Shown here: in pieces, positions 1-7,906 of the stretch
How the letters are laid out: the number at the start of each line of letters is the position of its first letter
How positions within the stretch are numbered: position 1 is the first letter of the stretch
DNA from: Bacillota bacterium
Lineage (GTDB): Bacteria; Bacillota; Clostridia; Lachnospirales; Lachnospiraceae
NCBI GenBank assembly: GCA_023415595.1
Contig: JAEZJW010000188.1
Coordinates: forward strand, 1-29,343
Direction of reading: 5' to 3'
DNA length: 29,343 bases
The notes under the pieces: generated by a model
What the model saw: only the letters and a program-made list of their open reading frames with translations
Database searches by the model: none
Told to the model about the DNA's origin: nothing
Translations under genes and position numbers: made by a program

Positions 1-234
1 AAGGATGCTCTCGAGTCTTTCTTCCAATTCTGCTATATAAGTATTCGAATCATAGCTTGTCGTATTCGTCTCATTTTGCTGTGGCTTGTTACTGACATCG
101 GAAGTTTTATTCTTCGCCTCCTCCTTACCGAAGATATTTGGAACTGACAATAGAATTAGTAGGATTCCGGCCACAAAGATCATAGCCAGCTTTGGTAGTC
201 CGATTTCCTTCAGGGAAATTTTCTTTTTCTCCAT
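1..234 (-). CDS. spoIIIAG: Stage III sporulation protein AG (N-terminal part, cut by window edge)
   Basis: Only the first 78 codons are present; the gene runs off the left edge. SpoIIIAG forms a ring in the intermembrane space of the engulfed forespore as part of the SpoIIIA-SpoIIQ feeding-tube channel. The visible protein starts MEKKKISLKEIG and has one membrane segment at about residues 16-36. A Ser/Thr/Asn/Gln-rich linker follows, and then the YIAELEERLESIL segment that opens the family's conserved region. The ATG at 234 sits one base after the spoIIIAF stop. Its ribosome binding site GGGAGG lies inside the end of spoIIIAF, so the two are probably translationally coupled. Position in the operon and the N-terminal layout make the call firm, although the ring-forming domain is not visible. 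Confidence 0.93.
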   Translation of the reverse strand, partial: MEKKKISLKEIGLPKLAMIFVAGILLILLSVPNIFGKEEAKNKTSDVSNKPQQNETNTTSYDSNTYIAELEERLESIL

Positions 235-235
235 A

Positions 236-859
236 TTATCCTCCCTGTATACTAATATTTATATTATCCGGCTTAATATTATAGAAGTCCGATAATTTAA
301 TTTTTATACTAATTTCCGCAGGAGACGGCGCTTTCTGCAAGGGTTTCTGATCCGTTCCCAAGTCTGTTTCAAGCCGGGTTACTTCTATGTCCTCTACGAA
401 GATCCGCTCTGCCTGCTCCTCTGTCTCGCTGCCATATTCGGCTTTGATCTTCATTCCCAGGATTCCTCCGAAGTTCAAACTGTTCTTATCCCGGTCAAAG
501 ATCAGCTTAAAATCCGTCAGCTTCAGTCCTTCTCCTTGAAGCATGGTATCTACCTGGCTTCTTACCTTTTCACTGTATTCTGTAAATACGAGCTCCAGCT
601 GCTCCTCCTCCATGGTCCTGAGGCTGTTCTCAAAATCAGCGGTCTCTACCGCAAATCCATTATAGTCAAGATAATAATCCAGTTTATCCTCCACCTTCAA
701 AAACTTCATGAAGGGTGATACCACCAGCAGCACTAGAACCATCCCGGAAACAATACTGACATATTTCTTATAGCTGGAGTTCCCCAGTAGATTCATGATG
801 ATCGTATTTAAAATCATGTAAATTACGATATTTCTTACCCATGCATATAATTCACCCAT
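236..859 (-). CDS. spoIIIAF: Stage III sporulation protein AF
   Basis: A 207-aa membrane protein of the SpoIIIA complex made in the mother cell. Two membrane segments lie near the N-terminus (about residues 8-27 and 34-53, the second containing SIVSGMVLVLLVVSPF). A charged soluble domain follows, ending in a basic/hydrophobic beta-rich tail (KIKLSDFYNIKPDNINIS). This matches the family architecture of a two-helix anchor with a ring-building-like domain exposed in the intermembrane space. The ATG at 859 comes seven bases after the spoIIIAE stop and has only a distant purine-rich ribosome binding site inside spoIIIAE, so coupling is likely. Length is normal for the family. Confidence 0.95.
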   Translation of the reverse strand: MGELYAWVRNIVIYMILNTIIMNLLGNSSYKKYVSIVSGMVLVLLVVSPFMKFLKVEDKLDYYLDYNGFAVETADFENSLRTMEEEQLELVFTEYSEKVRSQVDTMLQGEGLKLTDFKLIFDRDKNSLNFGGILGMKIKAEYGSETEEQAERIFVEDIEVTRLETDLGTDQKPLQKAPSPAEISIKIKLSDFYNIKPDNINISIQGG

Positions 860-866
860 GTGATCG

Positions 867-2027
867 TTATCTCACCCCTCCCGTTGACACCGCAACGATG
901 GTAATGGACAGCAGGAACAGCACTGCACCTACGAATACGGAATGCAGCAGCAGTTCAGCGGATCTGGCAGAGGCACTGATGCATTCAATGATCCGTTTAT
1001 CGGAAATTGGCTGCAGGGCTGCTGATCCACATTTAAAGATCAGCGTAAGGATCACCAGCTTCAGGATAGGGACCGCGCAGATGACCAGGATCACAATCAG
1101 TCCGGCAACACCGATTGCATTCTTAAGAAGTACCCCGGCACCCAGGATTGTCTCCGCTACCCCTCCGATGGTATTACCGATACCGGGTATGGCTGTAGCA
1201 CCTTTCAATAATGCGGACCGTTTGACCTGGTCTGCAATCGGTACAATCAGGCCTTGGATCGCCTGAAATCCCAGTACTGCGGCAAGCAGACTTTTTAACA
1301 GCCATTTGATGATGGTTTCGAATAAACCGGCCAGTCTGGATAGCATGTCCTCCTTTGAAAGGTTGTTTGCCAGCATAATTACCAGATAGATATTAATCAT
1401 TGGTATGACAATCTTCAGAAGAATCAGGTCCACGACACTGATGATCACGAGTGCGGCTTCATAGAATACCAGTGAGGTTGCACTGCCCGTGCAGAAGCCG
1501 ACGGACATAAAGTATGCCGGAACCAGAGCCTTCATGAAATCCAGGATCTTTCCGATAGCGGTGCTTGCGATGACAGAGGCCGTGATAAAGGAACTGACCA
1601 AAAGACTGAACATTAACAGATAGGTTACATAGTAGCCTGTCTCAGAAACCTGGCTATTTTTAAAGGCAATGGCTAAATTCGTGAAGATGGCTGCGACCAA
1701 TGCAATGGAGATCAGCCTTCCGAAGGTGCCAAGATTACCCTTCACCTCACCCTTGATCGATTGCAGAAGCTGGTTGCCTATGTTCGTTATCGAGAAGGTC
1801 TCCTCCCCGCTCATCAGCTTCCCGACATAATCACCGAAATCCATATGGTTTTCATTCACCATAATGTCATCGATTACCTTCTGGATTCCCTCGTAATCAA
1901 TGTCCTCCGTCTGTACAGCGGCTTTCGCTTCCTTCGTCCTAAATGATGTCAGAATAAGGATCAGCAGGAGACCGATCACCCATCTGAAAATCATATGACG
2001 GGGCATTCTTCTTGTCCATTTTTTCAT
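867..2027 (-). CDS. spoIIIAE: Stage III sporulation protein AE
   Basis: A 386-aa polytopic membrane protein of the SpoIIIA channel. It starts with a signal-like segment (basic MKKWTRRMPRH, then a hydrophobic stretch at about 13-27 ending near AKA). A soluble extracytoplasmic stretch follows (about 35-95), and then at least six hydrophobic helices to the C-terminus. The segment ATAIPGIGNTIGGVAETILGAG is conserved in the family. In Bacillus SpoIIIAE is the large membrane component of the export-like apparatus. The ribosome binding site AGGGGG is about ten bases from the ATG, which is weaker than for its neighbours. Unlike the tightly packed genes on either side it is separated from spoIIIAD by 126 bases, described separately. 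Confidence 0.95.
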   Translation of the reverse strand: MKKWTRRMPRHMIFRWVIGLLLILILTSFRTKEAKAAVQTEDIDYEGIQKVIDDIMVNENHMDFGDYVGKLMSGEETFSITNIGNQLLQSIKGEVKGNLGTFGRLISIALVAAIFTNLAIAFKNSQVSETGYYVTYLLMFSLLVSSFITASVIASTAIGKILDFMKALVPAYFMSVGFCTGSATSLVFYEAALVIISVVDLILLKIVIPMINIYLVIMLANNLSKEDMLSRLAGLFETIIKWLLKSLLAAVLGFQAIQGLIVPIADQVKRSALLKGATAIPGIGNTIGGVAETILGAGVLLKNAIGVAGLIVILVICAVPILKLVILTLIFKCGSAALQPISDKRIIECISASARSAELLLHSVFVGAVLFLLSITIVAVSTGGVR

Positions 2028-2046
2028 TGTATGTATTCCCCCTAAC

Positions 2047-2102
2047 CTGCCTGCAGGATTGAATCAGGCAGTCTGTACACCGCAGAGCTATGCAAGCTCT
2101 GC
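2047..2102 (-). other. Two small hairpins in the spoIIIAD-spoIIIAE gap
   Basis: An 8-bp stem (2082-2089 with 2095-2102, loop of five) and a 6-bp stem (2047-2052 with 2066-2071) lie just before spoIIIAE. Neither is followed by a U-run on the minus strand, so they do not look like terminators. They might affect mRNA stability or translation of spoIIIAE, whose ribosome binding site is modest. Function is inference only. Confidence 0.4.
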
Positions 2103-2103
2103 A

Positions 2104-2145
2104 TTAAGCAGTCAGAAAATTATTTATGGTATCTAGTTAAAGCAG
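2104..2145 (-). pseudogene. Remnant of a second spoIIIAD 3' end
   Basis: Downstream of the spoIIIAD stop, the minus strand again encodes LDTINNFLTA followed by a TAA stop (codons 2136 to 2107, stop 2106-2104). These are the same ten residues that end intact spoIIIAD. Six of the ten codons differ from the intact copy, all only at the third position. Just upstream, GCTTTA matches the preceding Ala-Leu codons, but one extra A breaks the frame and creates a TAA. No start or ribosome binding site is present. The purely synonymous differences suggest that this tail was under protein-level selection before it was stranded. Confidence 0.8.
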
Positions 2146-2153
2146 GCCTTACT

Positions 2154-2543
2154 TCAAGCTGTGAGAAAGTTATTGATAGTATCCAGTAAGGCCAACAGGA
2201 TTGGCATGCTGATGGCCAGGATCGTGAGCTTTCCGACAAGCTCCACCTGCTCGCTGATGGCCTGATAACCCGAATCCTTGCACAGGGAAGCCGCAAACTC
2301 GGTAATATAGGTTATTCCGATGATTTTCACCAGAACCTCAATATAGGATTTATTTATTTTAATATAACCCTGAAGCCTGCTGATCGTATCCAGGATAACT
2401 TCCAGCTTACCGATTCCGTAGAGCAGCAGGATCACAAAGCATGCCGCAATGCTGATATAGACTGAGTATTCCTCATGATTTCCCTTTTTGAATATAACCG
2501 CCAACATGACAGCTATCACGCCTATTAAGGCAACCTTAATCAT
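2154..2543 (-). CDS. spoIIIAD: Stage III sporulation protein AD
   Basis: A 129-aa integral membrane protein with about four hydrophobic segments, a paralogue of SpoIIIAC within the SpoIIIA complex. The most upstream in-frame start is a GTG at 2549, but that codon overlaps the GGAGG ribosome binding site. The ATG at 2543, five bases after GGAGG, is therefore the likely start, giving MIKVALIGVIAVMLAV. The protein ends LDTINNFLTA with a TGA stop. Downstream the same ten-residue tail is repeated as a remnant. Length and hydrophobic pattern are normal for the family. Confidence 0.95.
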   Translation of the reverse strand: MIKVALIGVIAVMLAVIFKKGNHEEYSVYISIAACFVILLLYGIGKLEVILDTISRLQGYIKINKSYIEVLVKIIGITYITEFAASLCKDSGYQAISEQVELVGKLTILAISMPILLALLDTINNFLTA

Positions 2544-2572
2544 ACACACCTCCGTAAACCTGCGCTTTTTAC

Positions 2573-2770
2573 TTAGAATATATTAAACAATTGTTTAAAG
2601 GTCCTGAATAAATCTTCTATGTAAGGCAGCAGCCAGAACAGTACCAGAATCAGACCAGCCAGATTTGTGAGGAAGGCTAGCTCCCCCTTATCTGCCTGTT
2701 TCAGAATCTGATTGGAAACTGATACGATGATTCCGACTAATGCAATCCTTAATATTAAATAAAAATCCAT
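2573..2770 (-). CDS. spoIIIAC: Stage III sporulation protein AC
   Basis: A 65-aa protein with two hydrophobic helices (about residues 3-22 and 33-52), the usual size and shape of SpoIIIAC, a small membrane component of the SpoIIIA channel. The ATG at 2770 has an AGGAG ribosome binding site six bases upstream. The 90-base gap to spoIIIAB contains a short GC-rich hairpin (2786-2790 with 2795-2799) just before this ribosome binding site and no U-run. This could be an mRNA processing or stability element, but that is inference. spoIIIAD follows 29 bases downstream. Confidence 0.93.
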   Translation of the reverse strand: MDFYLILRIALVGIIVSVSNQILKQADKGELAFLTNLAGLILVLFWLLPYIEDLFRTFKQLFNIF

Positions 2771-2860
2771 ACCGGGCTCCTGTCCCCCGCAGGTGCGGGC
2801 AATATAATCTCAGTGTATTCCTCCGACTTTTATCCTTTACTTCTGCTTATTAGCAGCTCG

Positions 2861-3382
2861 TTACAGCATAATGATCGAAATGAAGATACCTGCCATAATT
2901 CCCAGGCTGTTATATAAATACGACTTTTCCTTAGCAGATTTGGTAAGCTCCCTGGTCTCTTCCTCCAGCTGGGACAGGAACAGATCCAGCGTATTCATCT
3001 GCATGTCCTTGTCCAGATAACCGAGATTCTCTCCAAATTGAAGTAACTGCATCTTGTCCCTCTTCGAAAGGGAGGTATCCAAAAGCTCCTTCTCCACCGC
3101 CTCCTTCCAGATCTCCTGAAAGGTAAGACCCGAGAGCTCATTCAGCCTGGCAGATACCTTAGTGAAGAAGGCTGTAAAGCTTCCTTTATGCCTTCTGGCT
3201 ATGGCAGTGACTGCCTCCGGAAGAGGTGTGTTCCCATAACGAATGTCGCCGCGCAACAGCATAACCAATTTCCGAAGCTCTCTTAGGTCATCAATCCTGC
3301 ACCTCATCTCGTTACTGAAGAAAAAACCCATTCCTGCACTTGACAGGATGATCAGTGCACATCCGATTATTTTTAATAGCAT
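2861..3382 (-). CDS. spoIIIAB: Stage III sporulation protein AB
   Basis: A 173-aa SpoIIIAB, a membrane protein distantly related to type II secretion/type IV pilus F (GspF/PilC) proteins and thought to work with the ATPase SpoIIIAA. It has an N-terminal helix (about 1-22) and then a helical cytoplasmic region with the family features DLRELRKLVMLLRGDIRYG, LPEA and FGENLGYLDKDMQ. A C-terminal helix (about 153-172, containing LGIMAGIFISIIML) completes it. The ATG at 3382 is nine bases after AGGAGG and 30 bases after the spoIIIAA stop. Length is normal. Confidence 0.95.
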   Translation of the reverse strand: MLLKIIGCALIILSSAGMGFFFSNEMRCRIDDLRELRKLVMLLRGDIRYGNTPLPEAVTAIARRHKGSFTAFFTKVSARLNELSGLTFQEIWKEAVEKELLDTSLSKRDKMQLLQFGENLGYLDKDMQMNTLDLFLSQLEEETRELTKSAKEKSYLYNSLGIMAGIFISIIML

Positions 3383-3412
3383 ACAGTTTGTCCTCCTTAA
3401 CTTCTGCTGTCC

Positions 3413-4372
3413 TCAGCCCGATGTATAGATCCGTTTGCAGGCAGCATCATAAATCTCTTCCAGGTGCCCGATCCGGGTGGTATTGCTTAAGATTACATAA
3501 CGTTCAAACAGCTTCTTCTGGACCAGTTCCCCCAAAATCGGCTTATTCCTGATATCCTCGATTGAGCTTCCGTGGACCGTTGCGATCAGCTTACAGCCGC
3601 AGCCGATGACATGGTCGATTGCCTCCAGATCCTGCTTGGAGCTGATCTCATCCACTGCTATAATTTGTGGTGACATTGACCGGATCAGCATCATCATCCC
3701 CCTTGCCTTCGGGCAGCAATCCAGGATATCCGTACGGATTCCCAGATCATTCTGAGGAATTCCCATATAACAGGCTCCGATTTCGGATCGCTCGTCCACA
3801 ACACCGATGGACATGCCCTTCAATTGCTGGGACCCATCGGACAGCTGTCTTATGATATCCCTGAGCATGGTGGTCTTACCGCAACGGGGCGGCGAGATCA
3901 GAAGGGTATGGAAGATACCGTTTGCCTTCTCATTCACTATGAATGGCAGGACCGGATCAGCACAGCCCTTCACCTGATGGGCAAGACGGATATTTATGAA
4001 GGAAATATGTTTCATCCCCTTGATACCATCATCCTCCACTATTATTTTACCGGCCAGGCCGATACGGTGTCCTCCGCTGATCGTGATGAAACCTTGTTTG
4101 ATCTCCTCCTCAAAGGCATAAAGAGAGTAATTGCTGATGTATTCCATAGTCTCGCGGATCTCATTCTTGGTAATCTGAATCCCCTGCGAGGGGGCATTCA
4201 CTATTTTAGCCTCTTCTGTTATGAAATACTCTTTGTTATCGTAAATTACCAGGAGTGGAGAATTCATTCGAAGCCGTATTTCCTGAAGGTTATTAAAGTC
4301 AATTTGTAACTTACCTAGGACTGTCCTTAATTTCAATGAAAAGATCTTAAGAAGCTCGTCTTTCGTATTCAT
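3413..4372 (-). CDS. spoIIIAA: Stage III sporulation protein AA, secretion-type ATPase
   Basis: A 319-aa ATPase, first gene of the spoIIIA operon, related to the VirB11/GspE secretion ATPases and presumed to energise the feeding-tube apparatus from the mother-cell cytoplasm. The Walker A motif is PPRCGKTTMLRDI and the Walker B region is QIIAVDEIS. The N-terminal half contains the family segment GGHRIGLAGKI. In the P-loop the residue before CGKTT is Arg where Gly is common, but the catalytic Lys-Thr-Thr is intact. The ATG at 4372 follows a GGAAGGTGG ribosome binding site. A sigma-E-like promoter candidate lies about 60 bases upstream. Confidence 0.97.
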   Translation of the reverse strand: MNTKDELLKIFSLKLRTVLGKLQIDFNNLQEIRLRMNSPLLVIYDNKEYFITEEAKIVNAPSQGIQITKNEIRETMEYISNYSLYAFEEEIKQGFITISGGHRIGLAGKIIVEDDGIKGMKHISFINIRLAHQVKGCADPVLPFIVNEKANGIFHTLLISPPRCGKTTMLRDIIRQLSDGSQQLKGMSIGVVDERSEIGACYMGIPQNDLGIRTDILDCCPKARGMMMLIRSMSPQIIAVDEISSKQDLEAIDHVIGCGCKLIATVHGSSIEDIRNKPILGELVQKKLFERYVILSNTTRIGHLEEIYDAACKRIYTSG

Positions 4373-4431
4373 TTAACCACCTTCCTTTCTCTCATCGGCC
4401 GTCCGGATAGCTTATCCCCCGCTCTTAAAAC

Positions 4432-4459
4432 AATATATTCCCTCAGGAATAAAATATTC
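4432..4459 (-). promoter_or_regulatory. Candidate sigma-E promoter of the spoIIIA operon
   Basis: On the minus strand GAATATT (4459-4453) fits the sigma-E -35 pattern. It is followed after 13 bases by AATATATT (4439-4432), which matches five of eight positions of the CATACAAT-type -10. The distance to the spoIIIAA ATG is about 60 bases. spoIIIA is a sigma-E operon in Bacillus, which supports the placement, but the region is AT-rich and the match is imperfect. Confidence 0.35.
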
Positions 4460-4519
4460 CGAATATGTGGAAAGAAAAGAATTGCAATCCGAAGCCGTTT
4501 ATATTATCCTTTTTGTAAG

Positions 4520-4548
4520 TTATTTCGAGTAGAAAAGCAGGTTATAAT
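4520..4548 (+). promoter_or_regulatory. Candidate sigma-A promoter of aroE
   Basis: A perfect TATAAT is at 4543-4548. A weak -35 (TTATTT, 4520-4525) sits 17 bases upstream. The predicted start lies about 85 bases before the aroE ATG. The rest of the divergent gap (4373-4639) holds the spoIIIA promoter candidate and nothing else I can support. Confidence 0.35.
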
Positions 4549-4639
4549 TAATCAAGATACTCATAAAAAGCTAGAATTATAAAAGCTTGTATGGTTCCCG
4601 AGAGTATGTTTGACAACATTAAGTTAACGAGGTGAAACG

Positions 4640-5401
4640 ATGAGATATGGGTTAATCGGAGAAAAATTAGGACATAGCTATTCCAAGCTGATTCATGAAA
4701 GACTGGCGGACTACCAATATGAATTAATTCCGCTGAACCGTGAGGAGTTTCATGATTTCATGAAAGCCCGGACTTTTACGGCGATTAATGTGACAATTCC
4801 CTATAAGCAGGCTGTCATTCCCTATCTGGATGAGCTTCACCCCCTGGCAGAGAAGATCGGCGCGGTTAATACTGTTATTAATAAAAAAAGCCGCTTAATC
4901 GGTTTTAATACCGATTATTACGGCTTCGGATATATGTTAAAACATCATAATATCGAGATTCAGGGAAAGAAATGCCTGATTCTCGGAGACGGGGGGACCT
5001 CCCACACGGTCAGGACCTTATTAAAGGATCTGGGTGCCAGGGAGCTCTTGATTGTGAGCAGACATGTTACGGAGGACACCATAACCTATGAGGAATGCTA
5101 CAGGAATCATACAGATGCCCAGATCATCATTAATACGACTCCCTGTGGTATGTATCCGAATGTCGACGCCTCACCCCTTGATCTGAGTTATTTTACGAGC
5201 TGTGAAGCCGTTCTGGATGCCATCTTCAACCCCCTTCAGACGAAGCTTACTCTTCAGGCACAATCCCTTGGGATGAAGGCTGTCACAGGTCTGGAGATGC
5301 TGGTGGCTCAGGCAAAGCAGGCGGTTGAGCATTTTCTCGATCGGGAGCTGCCGGAAGAGGTAATAGATAAAATATATCAAGAGCTTCTATTAATCATTTG
5401 A
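4640..5401 (+). CDS. aroE: Shikimate dehydrogenase
   Basis: A 253-aa shikimate dehydrogenase, which reduces 3-dehydroshikimate to shikimate with NADPH in aromatic amino acid synthesis. The shikimate-binding N-terminal domain has GEKLGHSYSKLIH. The catalytic lysine is in NVTIPYK, and GAVNTV and GFNTDYYGF (catalytic-site Asp) follow. The nucleotide-binding domain has LILGDGGTSHTV and INTTPCGMYPN, and the C-terminus has GLEMLVAQAKQAVEHF. It is somewhat shorter than the usual 270-290 residues but has every motif. The ATG has a GAGGTG ribosome binding site. It is the only plus-strand gene in the first 27 kb and converges on the EamA gene, six bases away, while aroK and aroQ are 5-6 kb further on the opposite strand. 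Confidence 0.95.
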   Translation: MRYGLIGEKLGHSYSKLIHERLADYQYELIPLNREEFHDFMKARTFTAINVTIPYKQAVIPYLDELHPLAEKIGAVNTVINKKSRLIGFNTDYYGFGYMLKHHNIEIQGKKCLILGDGGTSHTVRTLLKDLGARELLIVSRHVTEDTITYEECYRNHTDAQIIINTTPCGMYPNVDASPLDLSYFTSCEAVLDAIFNPLQTKLTLQAQSLGMKAVTGLEMLVAQAKQAVEHFLDRELPEEVIDKIYQELLLII

Positions 5402-5407
5402 TATATG

Positions 5408-6298
5408 CTAACTCACTTCTTCTTGTTTATTTAGTAACTTTTTTGGCTCCCTGCCGCTTAGAAATGCCGCTCCCAAGATAAGCACACCGCCTAACAGCTG
5501 GATGGCATTCAGTGTTTCCCCAAAGAAAATCGCTGACATAAGGATGGCGGATATCGGATCAATATAGCTGAAGATTGCAACAGTCTGACCGTCCAGCTTC
5601 TGGAAGGATGTAAAATAAAGAAGGTATGCGAATCCGGTGGTCATTAATCCCACGATAACGAGAAGAATCCATTCCTTCGTATTCAGCTTCGCGAGTCCTA
5701 TATTTCCCTGAATCAACACATAGGGAACGAGAACCAGGGCAGCCGTAGAGATTTGAACCAGTGTGGTCTCCAGACCGGTTAAGCCCTTCATGAATTTATT
5801 CATGCACACAACAGAGGCATACAATACTGCAGCAGACAGACCAAATCCAATTCCAATCAGCTCCCTCATCTGAAAACCATCCGTATTACCATTTCCGGCA
5901 ATCAGGAACATGCCTGCCATCGCACCCAGAATACAGTATACCTTACGCTTCGTCAGCCGTTCCTTCAAGACGAACGGTGATATGAACACAACAATAACCG
6001 GTGCGAAATAGTAGCTCAACGTCGCATTTGCAATCGAAGTGTACTTATAAGCTTCAAACAGCAAGATCCAGTTAAAGCCGATGGCAGCGCCACAGGCAGT
6101 CAACAGTATAATATTCTTCCGGATTGCCGGAAGGGATAGCTTATTCTTCATCAGGAAACTGGCCGATAATAGAAATACGCTTCCTATGATCCCTCTGGTC
6201 AGGGCGATCTGCGAAGAAGGAAGGTGAATTCCCCTAACGAAAATTCCGATGCTTCCGAAAATCAGCATCGCAGTTATCATTGATATCTTGGATTTCAT
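5408..6298 (-). CDS. EamA-family (DMT) transporter
   Basis: A 296-aa drug/metabolite-superfamily permease with about ten hydrophobic helices in two EamA repeats (roughly 5-135 and 150-285). The repeat signatures are visible: LTRGIIGSVFLLSASF in the first half and, in the second, FSYIDPISAILMSAIFFGE, a typical DMT loop-helix. Family members export amino acids, metabolites or drugs; the substrate cannot be told from sequence. The ATG at 6298 has an AGGAGA ribosome binding site seven bases upstream. It lies 81 bases downstream of the AraC-type regulator on the same strand and may be co-transcribed with and controlled by it (inference). It converges on aroE with no visible terminator between. Confidence 0.9.
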   Translation of the reverse strand: MKSKISMITAMLIFGSIGIFVRGIHLPSSQIALTRGIIGSVFLLSASFLMKNKLSLPAIRKNIILLTACGAAIGFNWILLFEAYKYTSIANATLSYYFAPVIVVFISPFVLKERLTKRKVYCILGAMAGMFLIAGNGNTDGFQMRELIGIGFGLSAAVLYASVVCMNKFMKGLTGLETTLVQISTAALVLVPYVLIQGNIGLAKLNTKEWILLVIVGLMTTGFAYLLYFTSFQKLDGQTVAIFSYIDPISAILMSAIFFGETLNAIQLLGGVLILGAAFLSGREPKKLLNKQEEVS

Positions 6299-6379
6299 AT
6301 GTAGGTCTCCTATTGTCTCATATTAACTGCATATATCAGGGTGAAACGCAAGCGGTACGAGTAAAGCTTTGCATATACT

Positions 6380-7846
6380 CTACAGCTCAGCGCTAAACAT
6401 ATAAGCAGTGCTGTAATTGTCATATCCATCAAGAAACACTTCCGCAGTCCAATATTTATTAGGATACGGAATTGGTACGCCTTGGCCTAACATGATATTT
6501 CTGGTGATATCGTACATGGCGTCGCTATCATAACCCTCACGTTTGTGTATAGCGTCCATATCGCCGGAAAAAGTGGCATACGCAAACTGGGAGAAGAACG
6601 GGGGGCCGGCCTTGCCATCGTTATGCTGCACGAAATCGAAATAGATAAATCCCTCCGGCACAGGGGTATCTGATCTCATAAACCTACCCCAAAAGCCATG
6701 CCACGGACCAACATCCACGCATTGCCCGTAATGATGCATTAATAAAACATCATAGTCAAGGTCCGATTTATACTCGTTCAGGGCGTCCAGAATGTTGAAA
6801 AGCTTCTTGCGAACCTCCATATTGGCTAGGTCTTCGCCTTCCCGCCCGATAAAACGCATGGCAGACATTTTCTTGTATTCAAAGCTGTCCACTTTAAAAC
6901 CCTTTTGCTGCCGCCGGGCCATATCCGGCATAAACAACGCCCATTGTACCCCAGCATCGCAGTCCTTTAAACAGTTGATATATCCATATAGCTTTACACT
7001 ATCAGTACCTGTGGGACCTGTTTTATTTCCTGCAATCAGCTCCCGTATGCCAGGGTTCATCATGGCAGAAAAGTCAGCAAACACTTGGGTTACTGCTTCC
7101 TGCAGATGTTTGTCATGGGATAACCCTGACAACTCGTCATCAAATCGATCCAACGCCTTGAACACCGCATCGTTTACTACGCCGGACGGCGCTAATTCTG
7201 ACAAATACGATCGAAGCCTCGCATTTTGTTCTTTGAACCGCGCAAAAACGCCCTGCATCAAAATCTGCTCGTTTTCAGCGAGTTTTTCATTGCTCCATTG
7301 GGAATCATCCAGCACCCACTCGGTCAAAGCATCAAAAACTCCCGGATTCTGCCCCCTTGCTTTAGCCGCCCAGTTAACAATCCTTTTGTATTTTTCGGTA
7401 TCCGTCAGTTTCTCGTCCTTTTGCTCTTCAATGTCGCTCCAATAAAACTCGTCAATTAGCTTACATGACATATCAAATCCTCCTTGAATGGTAACGTTAA
7501 TGGACAGCGGATGAAAAAGCTTAATCTTTCCCCTCTGCAATTTCGATGGTGGCATACCGTGAAACCTAGTAAACGCCTTGGAAAAGCTTTCTTGCGAATC
7601 GTATTGATACCGCATAGCCACATCAATAATTCTGCTATTTGGCTGCAACAGATCTTGCGCAGCTAAACTCATGCGTCTATTGCGAATGTATTCGCCAACG
7701 GTCATACCCATTACCAAATGGAAAATAAGCTGAAAATGAGAGCTTGATGTATATGACTGACTTGCTAATTTATCTATGATAATATCGTCAGTCAAGTGAT
7801 TTTCGATGTAATGAATAGCTTTCGATAAGCATTGTATCCAGTTCAC
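6380..7846 (-). CDS. AraC-family transcriptional regulator with GyrI-like effector domain
   Basis: A 488-aa regulator if it starts at GTG 7846, which has a perfect AGGAGG seven bases upstream. The open frame extends to 8032, but the extra 62 residues have no ribosome binding site and resemble nothing. The AraC double helix-turn-helix is at the N-terminus (about 5-105): WIQCLSKAIHYIENHL, LASQSYTSSSHFQLIFHLV, GEYIRNRRMSLAAQDLL, and YDSQESFSKAFTRFHGMPPS. A long helical linker (about 130-310) follows. The C-terminal part (about 320-488) looks like a GyrI/SOUL-type small-molecule-binding domain ending STAYMFSAEL. It is longer than the common 290-residue AraC-GyrI proteins because of the middle segment. 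The ligand is unknown. Confidence 0.85.
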   Translation of the reverse strand: MNWIQCLSKAIHYIENHLTDDIIIDKLASQSYTSSSHFQLIFHLVMGMTVGEYIRNRRMSLAAQDLLQPNSRIIDVAMRYQYDSQESFSKAFTRFHGMPPSKLQRGKIKLFHPLSINVTIQGGFDMSCKLIDEFYWSDIEEQKDEKLTDTEKYKRIVNWAAKARGQNPGVFDALTEWVLDDSQWSNEKLAENEQILMQGVFARFKEQNARLRSYLSELAPSGVVNDAVFKALDRFDDELSGLSHDKHLQEAVTQVFADFSAMMNPGIRELIAGNKTGPTGTDSVKLYGYINCLKDCDAGVQWALFMPDMARRQQKGFKVDSFEYKKMSAMRFIGREGEDLANMEVRKKLFNILDALNEYKSDLDYDVLLMHHYGQCVDVGPWHGFWGRFMRSDTPVPEGFIYFDFVQHNDGKAGPPFFSQFAYATFSGDMDAIHKREGYDSDAMYDITRNIMLGQGVPIPYPNKYWTAEVFLDGYDNYSTAYMFSAEL

Positions 7847-7859
7847 GGGAATACCTCCT
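7847..7859 (-). promoter_or_regulatory. Ribosome binding site fixing the GTG start of the AraC-type regulator
   Basis: AGGAGG (7859-7854) stands seven bases before GTG 7846, whose product begins NWIQCLSKAI, exactly where AraC-family proteins of this type begin. This argues against the upstream ATG at 8032. Confidence 0.8.
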
Positions 7860-7876
7860 TTCAAGGAATATTTTAC

Positions 7877-7906
7877 AATATCATGACCCAAAAAGTCATG
7901 TTTCAA
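7877..7906 (-). promoter_or_regulatory. Candidate promoter with palindromic operator for the AraC-type regulator
   Basis: On the minus strand TTGAAA (7906-7901) and GATATT (7882-7877) are 18 bases apart. The spacer is filled by the inverted repeat CATGAC-N7-GTCATG (7882-7900). A symmetric site between -35 and -10 just ahead of a regulator gene suggests autoregulation. The remaining gap up to efp (7907-8045) has only a weak 5-bp hairpin just after the efp stop and no other supported feature. Confidence 0.35.

Noticed and set aside
3824..4309. 161-codon plus-strand open frame opposite spoIIIAA
   Set aside because: It is a shadow of the conserved spoIIIAA reading frame and has no family motif.
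4610..4615. Perfect TTGACA before aroE as a promoter -35
   Set aside because: It is only 25 bases before the ATG, so a -10 and transcript start would fall at or after the start codon.
6792..7445. 217-codon plus-strand open frame opposite the AraC-type regulator
   Set aside because: It lies wholly antisense to a gene with clear family motifs, its product is low-complexity Ser/Pro/Leu-rich with no recognisable domain, and it has no good ribosome binding site.
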